64,000 bases of DNA from assembly GCA_958496175.1 (NCBI GenBank), contig OY292277.1:1674001-1738000 (forward strand), written 5' to 3'. A program made the translations under genes and the position numbers. Every line of letters starts with the position of its first letter. The stretch's first letter is position 1. Source of the stretch: Sisyra terminalis (taxonomy: Eukaryota; Arthropoda; Insecta; Neuroptera; Sisyridae). Below the pieces are notes generated by a model. That model ran no database searches and was not told where the DNA came from. It saw only the letters and a list, made by a program, of their open reading frames with translations. Of the stretch, positions 13,401 through 27,000 are shown one piece after another.

Positions 13401-14919
13401 GTCATTAAACTGGCCTTATTTCAGACGGAAAATGTCACATCAATTTACGGCTCTAAAACCTCCAGGTTTAAATTCCTGGCAAACTATCCTGATACATTAA
13501 TGTTTCTTTTTTTGAGAACTTGGAGAAAGATTCAAACATTAATATTCAATCAGACTATAGCAAAAAAAAACATCCCTTATATCCGGTTTTTCCCAATTTC
13601 AATTGGCCTTGTTTCAGCTTTGAAATGGAATTGTGGACGTCCTGTTCCCCACAGGAAGAAAATTTCTTCAAATTGCAATTCACTTAAACGTCCCTAATCT
13701 TAATTTCTTGAGAAAACTAGGCCTTATTTTGAAAAATCGGCCATTAAACTGGCCTTATTTCAGACGGAAAATGTCTCATCAATTTACGGCTCTAAAACTT
13801 CCCGGTTTAAATTCCCGGCAAACTATCTCGATACATTAATGTTTCTTTTTTTGAGAGCTTGGAAAAAGATTCAAGCATTAATATTCAATTAAACTATAGC
13901 AAAAGAAACCATCCCTTATATCCGGTTTTTTCCAATTTAAATTGTCCTTGTTTTAGCTTTAAAATGGAGTTGTGGACGTCCTGTTACCCACAGGAAGAAA
14001 ATTTCTTCCGATTGTAATTCACTTAAACGTCTCAAATCTTAATTTCTTGAGAAAACTAGGCCTTATTTTGAAAAATCGGCCATTAAACTGGCCTTATTTC
14101 TGACGGAAAATGTCATATCAATTTACGGCTCTTAAACTTCCCGGTTTAAATTCCCGGCAAACTATCCCGGCAAATTAATGTTTCTTTTTTTGAGAACGTG
14201 GAGAAAGATTCAAACATTAATATTCAATCAGACTATAGCAAAAGAAAACATCCCTTATATCCGGTTTTTCCCAATTTAAATTGGCCTAGTATTAGCTTTG
14301 AAATGGAATTGTGGACGTCCTGTTACCCACAGGAAGAAAATTTCTTCAAATTGCAATTCACTTAAACGTCCCTAATCTTAATTTCTTGAGAAAACTAGGC
14401 CTTATTTTGAAAAATCGGCCATTAAACTGGCCTTATTTCAGACGGAAAATGTCACATCAATTTACGGCTCTAAAACTTCCCGGTTTAAATTCCCGGCAAA
14501 CTATCCCGGCAAATTAATGTTTCTTTTTTTGAGAACGTGGAGAAAGATTCAAACATTAATATTCAATCAGACTATAGCAAAAAAAAACCATCCCTTATAT
14601 CCGGTTTTTCCCAATTTAAATTGGCCTTGTTTTAACTTTGAAATGGAATTGTGGACGTCCTGTTACCCACAGGAAGAAAATTTCTTCAAATTGTAATTCA
14701 CATAAACGTCCCTAATCTTAATTTCTTGAGAAAACTAGGCCTTATTTTGAAAAATCGGCCATTAAACTGGCCTTATTTCAGACGGAAAATGTCATATCAA
14801 TTTACGGCTCTTAAACTTCCCGGTTTAAATTCCCGGCAAACTATCCCGATAAATTAATGTTTTTTTTTGAGAACGTGGAGAAAGATTCAAACATTAATAT
14901 TCAATCAGACTATAGCAAA
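10495..14919 (+). repeat. 4,425 bp tandem duplication, unit 2
   Basis: Second unit of the duplication. The left junction lies in the TATAGCAAAGAAAAC / CCGATTTTTCCC stretch around 10,480-10,515, where the sequence changes from a 'GCAAAG' monomer to the 'CCGA' monomer. At the right end (near 14,920-14,940) the same GCAAAG monomer is followed by CCGGTTTTTCCCTA instead. This is what unequal exchange between out-of-register homologous monomers would leave. Confidence 0.9.
12640..12992 (+). repeat. Alien-monomer box, copy 4
   Basis: Copy exactly 4,425 bp after copy 3, sharing its private ATGACAACGCC variant. It was therefore duplicated as part of the larger block rather than inserted independently. 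Confidence 0.9.
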
Positions 14920-16600
14920 GAAAACATCCCTTATATCCGGTTTTTCCCTATTTAAATTGGCCTTGTTTTAACTTTGAAATGGAATTGTGGTCGTCCTGTT
15001 ACCCACAGGAAGAAAATTTCTTCAAATTGTAATTCACTTAAACGTCCCTTATCTTAATTTCTTGAGAAAACTAAGCCTTATTTTGAAAAATCGGCCAATA
15101 AACTGGCCTTATTTCAGACGGAAAATGTCACACCATTTTACGGCTCTAAACCTTCCCGGTTTAAATTCCCGGCAAACTATCCCGACAAATTAATGTTTCT
15201 TTTTTTGAGAACGTGGAGAAAGATTCAAACATTAATATTCAATCATACTATAGCAAAAGAAAACATCCCTTATATCCGGTTTTTCCCTATTTAAATTGGC
15301 CTTGTTTTAGCTTTGAAATGGAATTGTGGACGTCCTGTTACCCACAGGAAGAAAATTTCTTCAAATTGTTATTTATTAGATAGCCTTAAATCTACAAACA
15401 TTGATATAACAAGGCCTAAATTCATTTTCTAAATTATTTCTTTTTTCAAACAATTCTTATTTGTTGGCAATTCGAATTGTTTAGAATTTTGAATTAAGAC
15501 AACGCCACAATGTGTTTCGAATTTAGTAGGAAGCTATGAGTACATCCACCTGACTCACAGGTGGCACTAAAAACTTAAGGTGGTTAAGTGACATTACATG
15601 TCAAGAGTTCACACGTTCTAGCATAGATGGAAAGACAGCAGATGTCAATTTGACAACTAACTTTTGATAGTATTTCAAATTTTAATTGTATATAATATTA
15701 AAATTTAATTGTATTTCTTCACATTGTAAATCACTAAAAAGCCTTAAATCTAAAAACGTTGAGAAAACAAGGCCTTATATTGAAAAAACACCCTTTTAAA
15801 CGGCCTAATTTCTGACGGAAAATGTCACATCAATTTACGGCTCTAAAACTTCCCGGTTTAAATTCCCGGCAAACTATCCCGATACATTAATGTTACTTTT
15901 TTTGAGAACTTGGAGAAAGATTCAAACATTAATATTCAATCAGACTATAGCAAAAGAAAACATCCCTTATATCCTGTTTTTCCCAATTTAAATTGGCCTT
16001 GTTTTAACTTTGAAATGGAATTGTGAACGTCCTGTTACCCACAGGAAGAAAATTTCCTCAAATTGTAATTCACTTAAACGTCCCTAATCTTAATTTCTTG
16101 AGAAAACTATGCCTTATTTTGAAAAATCTGTCATTAAACAGGCCTTATTTCAGACGGAAAATGTCACATCTATGTAAGGCTCTAAAACTTCCCGGTTTAA
16201 ATTCCCGGCAAACTATCCCGATACATAAATGTTTCTTTTTTTGAGAACGTGGGGAATGATTCAAACATTAATATTCAATCAGACTATAGCAAAAGAAAAC
16301 ATCCCTTATATCCTGTTTTTCCCAATTTAAATTGGCCTTGTTTTAACTTTGAAATGGAATTGTGGACGTCCAGTTACCCACAGGAAGAAAATTTCTTCAA
16401 ATTGTAATTCACTTAAACGTCCCTAATCTTAATTTCTTGAGAAAACTAGGCCTTATTTTGAAAAATCTGTCATTAAACAGGCCTTATTTCAGACGGAAAA
16501 TGTCTCATCTATTTAAGGCTCTAAAACTTCCCGGTTTAAATTCCCGGCAAACTATCCCGATACATCAATGTTTCTTTTTTTGAGAACGAAGAAAAAGATT
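14550..16600 (+). repeat. 2,051 bp tandem duplication, unit 1 (6 monomer slots)
   Basis: Recurs 2,051 bp downstream with shared private variants: GTGGTCGTCC (14,987 and 17,038), GTGAACGTCC (16,023 and 18,074), GTGGACGTCCAG (16,362 and 18,413), and the CTTATTTG box lineage. Boundaries are approximate because neighbouring monomers are so alike. Confidence 0.85.
15370..15722 (+). repeat. Alien-monomer box, copy 5
   Basis: Full-length copy with the variants CAATTCTTATTTG and TTTAGTAGGAAGC, shared with the next two copies (2,051 and 5,121 bp downstream). These three form one lineage spread by segmental duplication. Confidence 0.9.
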
Positions 16601-18651
16601 CAAACATTAATATTCAATCAGACTATAGCAAAAAAAAACCATCCCTTATATCCGGTTTTTCCCAATTTAAATTGGCCTTGTTTTAACTTTGAAATGGAAT
16701 TGTGGACGTCCTGTTACCCACAGGAAGAAAATTTCTTCAAATTGTAATTCACATAAACGTCCCTAATCTTAATTTCTTGAGAAAACTAGGCCTTATTTTG
16801 AAAAATCGGCCATTAAACTGGCCTTATTTCAGACGGAAAATGTCATATCAATTTACGGCTCTTACACTTCCCGGTTTAAATTCCCGGCAAACTATCCCGA
16901 TAAATTAATGTTTTTTTTTGAGAACGTGGAGAAAGATTCAAACATTAATATTCAATCAGACTATAGCAAAGAAAACATCCCTTATATCCGGTTTTTCCCT
17001 ATTTAAATTGGCCTTGTTTTAACTTTGAAATGGAATTGTGGTCGTCCTGTTACCCACAGGAAGAAAATTTCTTCAAATTGTAATTCACTTAAACGTCCCT
17101 TATCTTAATTTCTTGAGAAAACTAAGCCTTATTTTGAAAAATCGGCCAATAAACTGGCCTTATTTCAGACGGAAAATGTCACACCATTTTACGGCTCTAA
17201 ACCTTCCCGGTTTAAATTCCCGGCAAACTATCCCGACAAATTAATGTTTCTTTTTTTGAGAACGTGGAGAAAGATTCAAACATTAATATTCAATCATACT
17301 ATAGCAAAAGAAAACATCCCTTATATCCGGTTTTTCCCTATTTAAATTGGCCTTGTTTTAGCTTTGAAATGGAATTGTGGACGTCCTGTTACCCACAGGA
17401 AGAAAATTTCTTCAAATTGTTATTTATTAGATAGCCTTAAATCTACAAACATTGATATAACAAGGCCTAAATTCATTTTCTAAATTATTTCTTTTTTCAA
17501 ACAATTCTTATTTGTTGGCAATTCGAATTGTTTAGAATTTTGAATTAAGACAACGCCACAATGTGTTTCGAATTTAGTAGGAAGCTATGAGTACATCCAC
17601 CTGACTCACAGGTGGCACTAAAAACTTAAGGTGGTTAAGTGACATTACATGTCAAGAGTTCACACGTTCTAGCATAGATGGAAAGACAGCAGATGTCAAT
17701 TTGACAACTAACTTTTGATAGTATTTCAAATTTTAATTGTATATAATATTAAAATTTAATTGTATTTCTTCACATTGTAAATCACTAAAAAGCCTTAAAT
17801 CTAAAAACGTTGAGAAAACAAGGCCTTATATTGAAAAAACACCCTTTTAAACGGCCTAATTTCTGACGGAAAATGTCACATCAATTTACAGCTCTAAAAC
17901 TTCCCGGTTTAAATTCCCGGCAAACTATCCCGATACATTAATGTTACTTTTTTTGAGAACTTGGAGAAAGATTCAAACATTAATATTCAATCAGACTATA
18001 GCAAAAGAAAACATCCCTTATATCCTGTTTTTCCCAATTTAAATTGGCCTTGTTTTAACTTTGAAATGGAATTGTGAACGTCCTGTTACCCACAGGAAGA
18101 AAATTTCCTCAAATTGTAATTCACTTAAACGTCCCTAATCTTAATTTCTTGAGAAAACTATGCCTTATTTTGAAAAATCTGTCATTAAACAGGCCTTATT
18201 TCAGACGGAAAATGTCACATCTATGTAAGGCTCTAAAACTTCCCGGTTTAAATTCCCGGCAAACTATCCCGATACATAAATGTTTCTTTTTTTGAGAACG
18301 TGGGGAATGATTCAAACATTAATATTCAATCAGACTATAGCAAAAGAAAACATCCCTTATATCCTGTTTTTCCCAATTTAAATTGGCCTTGTTTTAACTT
18401 TGAAATGGAATTGTGGACGTCCAGTTACCCACAGGAAGAAAATTTCTTCAAATTGTAATTCACTTAAACGTCCCTAATCTTAATTTCTTGAGAAAACTAG
18501 GCCTTATTTTGAAAAATCTGTCATTAAACAGGCCTTATTTCAGACGGAAAATGTCTCATCTATTTAAGGCTCTAAAACTTCCCGGTTTAAATTCCCGGCA
18601 AACTATCCCGATACATCAATGTTTCTTTTTTTGAGAACGAAGAAAAAGATT
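16601..18651 (+). repeat. 2,051 bp tandem duplication, unit 2
   Basis: Second unit. It differs from the first by at least two substitutions: CTTACACTTCC near 16,861 versus CTTAAACTTCC near 14,810, and TTTACAGCTC near 17,886 versus TTTACGGCTC near 15,835. Both units end in the private GAACGAAGAAAAAG variant (near 16,585 and 18,636). Confidence 0.85.
17421..17773 (+). repeat. Alien-monomer box, copy 6
   Basis: Copy 2,051 bp after copy 5 with the same private variants. A short way downstream it differs by TTTACAGCTC (near 17,886) where copy 5 has TTTACGGCTC, so the two blocks have begun to diverge. Confidence 0.9.
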
Positions 18652-20169
18652 CAAACATTAATATTCAATCAGACTATAGCAAAAGAAAACATCCCTTATA
18701 TCCGGTTTTTTCCAATTTAAATTGGCCTTGTTTTAACTTTGAAATGGAATTGTGGACGTCCTGTTACCCACAGGAAGAAAATTTCTTCCGATTGTAATTC
18801 AATAAAACGTCAACAATCTTAATTTATTGGAAAAACTAGGCCTTATTTTGAAAAATCTGTCATTAAACAGGCCTTATTTCAGACGGAAAATGTCACATCT
18901 ATTTAAGGCTCTAAAACTTCCCGGTTTAAATTCCCGGCAAACTATCCCGATACATTAATGTTTCTTTTTTTGAGAACGTGGAGAAAGATTCAAACATTAA
19001 TATTCAATCAGACTATAGCAAAAGAAAACATCCCTTATATCCGGTTTTTCCCAATTTAAATTGGCCTTGTATTAGCTTTGAAATGGAATTGTGGACGTCC
19101 TGTTACCCACAGGAAGAAAATTTCTTCAAATTGTAATTCACTTAAACGTCCCTAATCTTAATTTCTTGAGAAAACTAGGCCTTATTTTGAAAAATCGGCC
19201 ATTAAACTGGCCTTATTTCAGACGGAAAATGTCACATCAATTTACGGCTCTAAAACTTCCCGGTTTAAAATCCCGGCAAACTATCCCGACAAATTAATGT
19301 TTCTATTTTTGAGAACGTGGAGAAAGATTCAAACATTAATATTCAATCAGACTATAGCAAAAAAAAACCATCCCTTATATCCGGTTTTTCCCAATTTAAA
19401 TTGGCCTTGTTTTAACTTTGAAATGGAATTGTGGACGTCCTGTTACCCACAGGAAGAAAATTTCTTCAAATTGTAATTCACTTAAACGTCCCTAATCTTA
19501 ATTTCTTGAGAAAACTAGGCCTTATTTTGAAAAATTGGCCATTAAACTGGCCTTATTTCAGACGGAAAATGTCATATCAATTTACGGCTCTTAAACTTCC
19601 CGGTTTAAATTCCCGGCAAACTATCCCGATAAATTAATGTTTTTTTTTGAGAACGTGGAGAAAGATTCAAACATTAATATTCAATCAGACTATAGCAAAA
19701 GAAAACATCCCTTATATCCGGTTTTCCCAATTTAAATTGGCCTTGTTTTAGATTTGAAATGGAATTGTGGTCGTCCTGTTACCCACAGGAAGAAAATTTC
19801 TTCAAATTGTAATTCACTTAAACGTCCCTTATCTTAATTTCTTGAGAAAACTAAGCCTTATTTTGAAAAATCAGCCATTAAACTGGCCTTATTTCAGACG
19901 GAAAATGTCACATCAATTTACGGCTCTAAAACTTCCCGGTTTAAATTCCCGGCAAACTATCCCGACAAATTAATGTTTCTTTTTTTGAGAACGTGGAGAA
20001 AGATTCAAACATTAATATTCAATCAGACTATAGCAAAAAAAAACCATCCCTTAAATCCGGTTTTTCCCAATTTAAATTGGCCTTGTTTAAACTTTTGAAA
20101 TGGAATTGTGGACGTCCTGTTACCCACAGGAAGAAAATTTCTTCAAATTATAATTCACTTAAACGTCCC

Positions 20170-22020
20170 TTATCTTAATTTCTTGAGAAAACTAAGCCTT
20201 ATTTTGAAAAATCGGCCATTAAACTGGCCTTATTTCAGACGGAAAATGTCACACCATTTTACGGCTCTAAACCTTCCCGGTTTAAATTCCCGGCAAACTA
20301 TCCCGACAAATTAATGTTTCTTTTTTTGAGAACGTGGAGAAAGATTCAAACATTAATATTCAATCATACTATAGCAAAAGAAAACATCCCTTATATCCGG
20401 TTTTTCCCTATTTAAATTGGCCTTGTTTTAGCTTTGAAATGGAATTGTGGACGTCCTGTTACCCACAGGAAGAAAATTTCTTCAAATTGTTATTTATTAG
20501 ATAGCCTTAAATCTACAAACATTGATATAACAAGGCCTAAATTCATTTTCTAAATTATTTCTTTTTTCAAACAATTCTTATTTGTTGGCAATTCGAATTG
20601 TTTAGAATTTTGAATTAAGACAACGCCACAATGTGTTTCGAATTTAGTAGGAAGCTATGAGTACATCCACCTGACTCACAGGTGGCACTAAAAACTTAAG
20701 GTGGTTAAGTGACATTACATGTCAAGAGTTCACACGTTCTAGCATAGATGGAAAGACAGCAGATGTCAATTTGACAACTAACTTTTGATAGTATTTCAAA
20801 TTTTAATTGTATATAATATTAAAATTTAATTGTATTTCTTCACATTGTAAATCACTAAAAAGCCTTAAATCTAAAAACGTTGAGAAAACAAGGCCTTATA
20901 TTGAAAAAACACCCTTTTAAACGGCCTAATTTCTGACGGAAAATGTCACATCAATTTACGGCTCTAAAACTTCCCGGTTTAAATTCCCGGCAAACTATCC
21001 CGATACATTAATGTTACTTTTTTTGAGAACTTGGAGAAAGATTCAAACATTAATATTCAATCAGACTATAGCAAAAGAAAACATCCCTTATATTCTGTTT
21101 TTCCCAATTTAAATTGGCCTTGTTTAAACTTTGAAATGGAATTGTGGACGTCCTGTTACCCACAGGAAGAAAATTTCCTCAAATTGTAATTCACTTAAAC
21201 GTCCCTAATCTTAATTTCTTGAGAAAACTATGCCTTATTTTGAAAAATCTGTCATTAAACAGGCCTTATTTCAGACGGAAAATGTCACATCTATGTAAGG
21301 CTCTAAAACTTCCCGGTTTAAAATCCCGGCAAACTATCCCGATACATAAATGTTTCTTTTTTTGAGAACGTGGGGAATGATTCAAACATTAATATTCAAT
21401 CAGACTATAGCAAAAGAAAACATCCCTTATATCCTGTTTTTCCCAATTTAAATTGGCCTTGTTTTAACTTTGAAATGGAATTGTGGACGTCCAGTTACCC
21501 ACAGGAAGAAAATTTCTTCAAATTGTAATTCACTTAAACGTCCCTAATCTTAATTTCTTGAGAAAACTAGGCCTTATTTTGAAAAATCTGTCATTAAACA
21601 GGCCTTATTTCAGACGGAAAATGTCTCATCTATTTAAGGCTCTAAAACTTCCCGGTTTAAATTCCCGGCAAACTATCCCGATACATCAATGTTTCTTTTT
21701 TTGAGAACGAAGAAAAAGATTCAAACATTAATATTCAATCAGACTATAGCAAAAGAAAACATCCCTTATATCCGGTTTTTTCCAATTTAAATTGGCCTTG
21801 TTTTAATTTTGAAATGGAATTGTGGACGTCCTGTTACCCACAGGAAGAAAATTTCTTCCGATTGTAATTCAATAAAACGTCAACAATCTTAATTTATTGG
21901 AAAAACTAGGCCTTATTTTGAAAAATCTGTCATTAAACAGGCCTTATTTCAGACGGAAAATGTCACATCTATTTAAGGCTCTAAAACTTCCCGGTTTAAA
22001 TTCCCGGCAAACTATCCCGA
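20170..22020 (+). repeat. 3,070 bp-shifted third copy of the 17.1-18.95 kb block
   Basis: Carries the same ordered markers as 17.1-18.95 kb: the box lineage with GTAGGAAGC, CATCTATGTAAGG (near 21,290), GTGGACGTCCAG (21,483), GAACGAAGAAAAAG (near 21,706) and the CCGATTG...AACGTCAACAATC monomer (21,857). The GTGAACGTCC of the other two units is GTGGACGTCC here, and CGGTTTAAAATCC replaces CGGTTTAAATTCC. Confidence 0.8.
20491..20843 (+). repeat. Alien-monomer box, copy 7
   Basis: Copy 3,070 bp after copy 6, of the same CTTATTTG/GTAGGAAGC lineage. The extra kilobase relative to the 2,051 bp spacing corresponds to three inserted ordinary monomers. Confidence 0.9.
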
Positions 22021-22886
22021 TAAATTAATGTTTTTTTTTTTTTGAGAACGTGGAGAAAGATTCAAACATTAATATTCAATCAGACTATAGCAAAAAAAAC
22101 CATCCCTTATATCCGGTTTTTCCCAATTTAAATTGGCATTGTTTTAGCTTTGAAATGGAATTGTGGACATCCTGTTTCCCACAGGAAGAAAATTTCTTCA
22201 AATTGTAATTCACTTAAACGTCCCTTATCTTAATTTCTTGAGAAAACTAGGCCTTATTTTGAAAAATCTGTCATTAAACAGGCCTTATTTCAGACGGAAT
22301 ATGTCACATTAATCTACGGCTCTAAAACTACCAGGTTTAAACTCCTGGCAAACTATCCCGATACATTAATGTTTCTTTTTTTGAGAACTTGGAGAAAGAT
22401 TCAAACATTAATATTCAATCAGACTATAGCAAAAAAAAACCATCCCATAAATCCGGTTTTTCCCAATTTAAATTGGCCTTGTTTAAACTTTTGAAATGGA
22501 ATTGTGGACGTCCTGTTACCCACAGGAAGAAAATTTCTTCAAATTATAATTCACTTAAACGTCCCTTATCTTAATTTCTTGAGAAAACTAAGCCTTATTT
22601 TGAAAAATCGGCCATTAAACTGGCCTTATTTCAGACGGAAAATGTCACATCAATTCACGGCTCTAAAACCTCCAGGTATAAATTTCTGGCACACTATCCC
22701 GGTACATTAATGTTTCTTTTTTTGAGAACGTGGAGAAAGATTCAAACATTAATATTCAATCATACTATAGCAAAAGAAAACATCCCTTATATCCGGTTTT
22801 TCCCTATTTAAATTGGCCTTGTTTTAGCTTTGAAATGGAATTGTGGGCGTCCTGTTACCCACAGGATGAAAATTTCTTCAAATTGT

Positions 22887-23239
22887 TATTTATTAGATAG
22901 CCTTAAATCTACAAACATTGATATAACAAGGCCTAAATTCATTTTCTAAATTATTTCTTTTTTCAAACAATTCTAATTTGTTGGCAATTCGAATTGTTTA
23001 GAATTTTGAATTAAGACAACGCCACAATGTGTTTCGAATTTAGTTGGAAGCTATGAGTACATCCACCTGACTCACAGGTGGCACTAAAAACTTAAGGTGG
23101 TTAAGTGACATTACATGTCAAGAGTTCACACGTTCTAGCATAGATGGAAAGACAGCAGATGTCAATTTGACAACTAACTTTTGATAGTATTTCAAATTTT
23201 AATTGTATATAATATTAAAATTTAATTGTATTTCTTCAC
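22887..23239 (+). repeat. Alien-monomer box, copy 8
   Basis: Full-length copy. The landmark just upstream reads GTGGGCGTCC with ACAGGATG. Downstream it continues into a CACATCTATTTAAGG monomer with GTTTC, not the GTTAC variant, as in copy 9. Confidence 0.9.
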
Positions 23240-23406
23240 ATTGTAAATCAATAAAAAGCCTTAAATCTAAAAACGTTGAGAAAACAAGGCCTTATATTGA
23301 AAAAACACCCTTTTAAACGGCCTAATTTCTGACGGAAAATGTCACATCTATTTAAGGCTCTAAAACTTCCCGGTTTAAATTCCCGGCAAACTATCCCGAT
23401 ACATTA

Positions 23407-24084
23407 ATGTTTCTTTTTTTGAGAACGTGGAGAAAGATTCAAACATTAATATTCAATCAGACTATAGCAAAAAAAACAATCCCTAATATCCTGTTTTTCC
23501 CAATTTTAATTGTCCTTGTTTTAGCTTTGAAATGGAATTGTGGACGTCCTGTTACCCACAGGAAGAAAATTTCTTCCGATTGTAATTCAATAAAACGTCC
23601 CTTATCCTAATTTCTTGAGATAACTAAGCCTTATTTTGAAAAATCGGCCATTAAACTGGCCTTTTTTCAGACGGAAAATGTCACATCAATTTAAGGCTCT
23701 AAAACCTCTAGGTTTAAATTCCTGGCAAACTATCCTGATACATTAATGTTTCTTTTTTTGAGAACGTGGAGAAAGATTCAAACATTAATATTCAATCAGA
23801 CTATAGCAAAAAAAACAATCCCTAATATCCTGTTTTTCCCAATTTTAATTGTCCTTGTTTTAGCTTTGAAATGGAATTGTGGACGTCCTGTTACCCACAG
23901 GAAGAAAATTTCTTCCGATTGTAATTCAATAAAACGTCCCTTATCCTAATTTCTTGAGATAACTAAGCCTTATTTTGAAAAATCGGCCATTAAACTGGCC
24001 TTTTTTCAGACGGAAAATGTCACATCAATTTACGGCTCTAAAACCTCTAGGTTTAAATTCCTGGCAAACTATCCTGATACATTA
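23407..24084 (+). repeat. Adjacent duplicated monomers (2 x 339 bp) with ATCCTGTTTTTCCC variant
   Basis: Two neighbouring monomers starting at 23,407 and 23,746 are nearly identical and share rare states: AAACAATCCCTAATATCCTG, CAATTTTAATTGTCC, CTTATCCTAATTTC and GAGATAACTAAG. They differ at TTTAAGGCTC versus TTTACGGCTC. Single relatives of this subtype occur near 29,201 and 34,946. A one-monomer tandem duplication is the simplest explanation. Confidence 0.8.
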
Positions 24085-27000
24085 ATGTTTCTTTATTTGA
24101 GAACTTGGAGAAAGATTCAAACATTAATATTCAATCAGACTATAGCTAAAAAAAACCATCCCTTATATCCGGTTTTTCCCAATTTAAATTGGCATTGTTT
24201 TAGCTTTGAAATGGAATTGTGGACGTCCTCTTACCCACAGGAAGAAAATTTCTTCAAATTGTAATTCACTTAAACGTCCCTAATCTTAATTTCTTGAGAA
24301 AACTAGGCCTTATTTTGAAAAATCTGTCATTAAACAGGCCTTATTTCAGACGGAAAATGTCACATTAATCTACGGCTCTAAAACTACCAGGTTTAAACTC
24401 CTGGCAAACTATCCCGATACATTAATGTTTCTTTTTTTGAGAACTTGGAGAAAGATTCAAACATTAATATTCAATCAGACTATAGCAAAAAAAACCATCC
24501 CTTATATCCGGTTTTTCCCAATTTAAATTGGCATTGTTTTAGCTTTGAAATGGAATTGTGGACGTCCTGTTACCCACAGGAAGAAAATTTCTTCAAATTA
24601 TAATTCACTTAAACGTCCCTTATCTTAATTTCTTGAGAAAACTAAGCCTTATTTTGAAAAATCGGCCATTAAACTGGCCTTATTTCAGACGGAAAATGTC
24701 ACATCAATTCACGGCTCTAAAACCTCCAGGTATAAATTTCTGGCACACTATCCCGGTACATTAATGTTTCTTTTTTTGAGAACGTGGAGAAAGATTCAAG
24801 CATGAATATTCAATTAGACTATAGCAAAAGAAAACATCCCTTATATCCGGTTTTTCCCTATTTAAATTGGCCTTGTTTAAACTTTTGAAATGGAATTGTG
24901 GACGTCCTGTTACCCACAGGAAGAAAATTTCTTCAAATTGTAATTCACTTAAACGTCCCTAATCTTAATTTCTTGAGAAAACTAGGCCTTATTTTGAAAA
25001 ATCTGTCATTAAACAGGCCTTATTTCAGAAGGAAAATGTCACATTAATTTACGGCTCTAAAACTACCAGGTTTAAACTCCTGGCACACTATCCCGATACA
25101 TTAATGTTTCATTTTTTGAGAACTTGGAGAAAGATTCAAACATTAATATTCAATCAGACTATAGCAAAAAAAACCATCCCTTATATCCGGTTTTTCCCAA
25201 TTTAAATTGGCCTTGTTTAAACTTTTGAAATGGAATTGTGGACGTCCTGTTACCCACAGGAAGAAAATTTCTTCAAATTGTAATTCACTTAAACGTCCCT
25301 AATCTTAATTTCTTGAGAAAACTAGGCCTTATTTTGAAAAATCTGTCATTAAACAGGCCTTATTTAAGACGGAAAATGTCATATCCATTTACGGCTCTAA
25401 AACTTCCCGGTTTAAACTCCCGGCAAACTATCCCGATACATTAATGTTTCTTTTTTTGAGAGCTTGGAGAAAGATTCAAGCATTAATATTCAATTAAACT
25501 ATAGCAAAAGAAACCGTCCCTTATATCCGGTTTTTTCCAATTTAAATTGTCCTTGTTTTAGCTTTAAAATGGAGTTGTGGACGTCCTGTTACCCACAGGA
25601 TGAAAATTTCTTCAAATTGTAATTCACTTAAACGTCCCATATCTTAATTTCTTGAGAAAACTAGGCCTTATTTTGAAAAATCTGTCATTAAACAGGCCTT
25701 ATTTCAGACGGAATATGTCACATTAATCTACGGCTCTAAAACTACCAGGTTTAAACTCCTGGCAAACTATCCCGATACATTAATGTTTCTTTTTTTGAGA
25801 ACTTGGAGAAAGATTCAAACATTAATATTCAATCAGACTATAGCAAAAAAAAACCATCCCTTATATCCGGTTTTTCCCAATTTAAATTGGCATTGTTTTA
25901 GCTTTGAAATGGAATTGTGGACGTCCTCTTACCCACAGAAAGAAAATTACTTCAAATTGTAATTCACTTAAACGTCCCTAATCTTAATTTCTTGAGAAAA
26001 CGAGGCCTTATTTTGAAAAAACGGGCATTAAACTGGCCTTATTTCAGACGGAAAATGTCACATCAATTTACGGCTCTAAACCTTCCCGGTTTAAATTCCC
26101 GGCAAACTATCCCGATAAATTAATGTTTTTTTTTTTTTTTGAGAACGTGGAGAAAGATTCAAACATTAATATTCAATCAGACTATAGCAAAAAAAACCAT
26201 CCCTTATATCCGGTTTTTCCCAATTTAAATTGGCATTGTTTTAGCTTTGAAATGGAATTGTGGACGTCCTGTTTCCCACAGGAAGAAAATTTCTTAAAAT
26301 TGTAATTCACTTAAACGTCCCTTATCTTAATTTCTTGAGAAAACTAGGCCTTATTTTGAAAAATCTGTCATTAAACAGGCCTTATTTCAGACGGAATATG
26401 TCACATTAATCTACGGCTCTAAAACTACCAGGTTTAAACTCCTGGCAAACTATCCCGATACATTAATGTTTCTTTTTTTGAGAACTTGGAGAAAGATTCA
26501 AACATTAATATTCAATCAGACTATAGCAAAAAAAAACCATCCCTTATATCCGGTTTTTCCCAATTTAAATTGGCATTGTTTTAGCTTTGAAATGGAATTG
26601 TGGACGTCCTCTTACCCACAGGAAGAAAATTTCTTCAAATTATAATTCACTTAAACGTCCCTTATCTTAATTTCTAGAGAAAACTAGGTCTTATTTTGAA
26701 AAATCTGTCATTAAACAGGCCTTATTTCAGACGGAAAATGTCTCATCTATGTAAGGCTCTAAAACTTCCCGGTTTAAAATCCCGGCAAACTATCCCGATA
26801 CATAAATGTTTCTTTTTTTGAGAACGTGGGGAATGATTCAAACATTAATATTCAATCAGACTATAGCAAAAGAAAACATCCCTTATATCCTGTTTTTCCC
26901 AATTTAAATTGGCCTTGTTTTAATTTTGAAATGGAATTGTGGACGTCCAGTTACCCACAGGAAGAAAATTTCTTCAAATTGTAATTCACTTAAACGTCCC

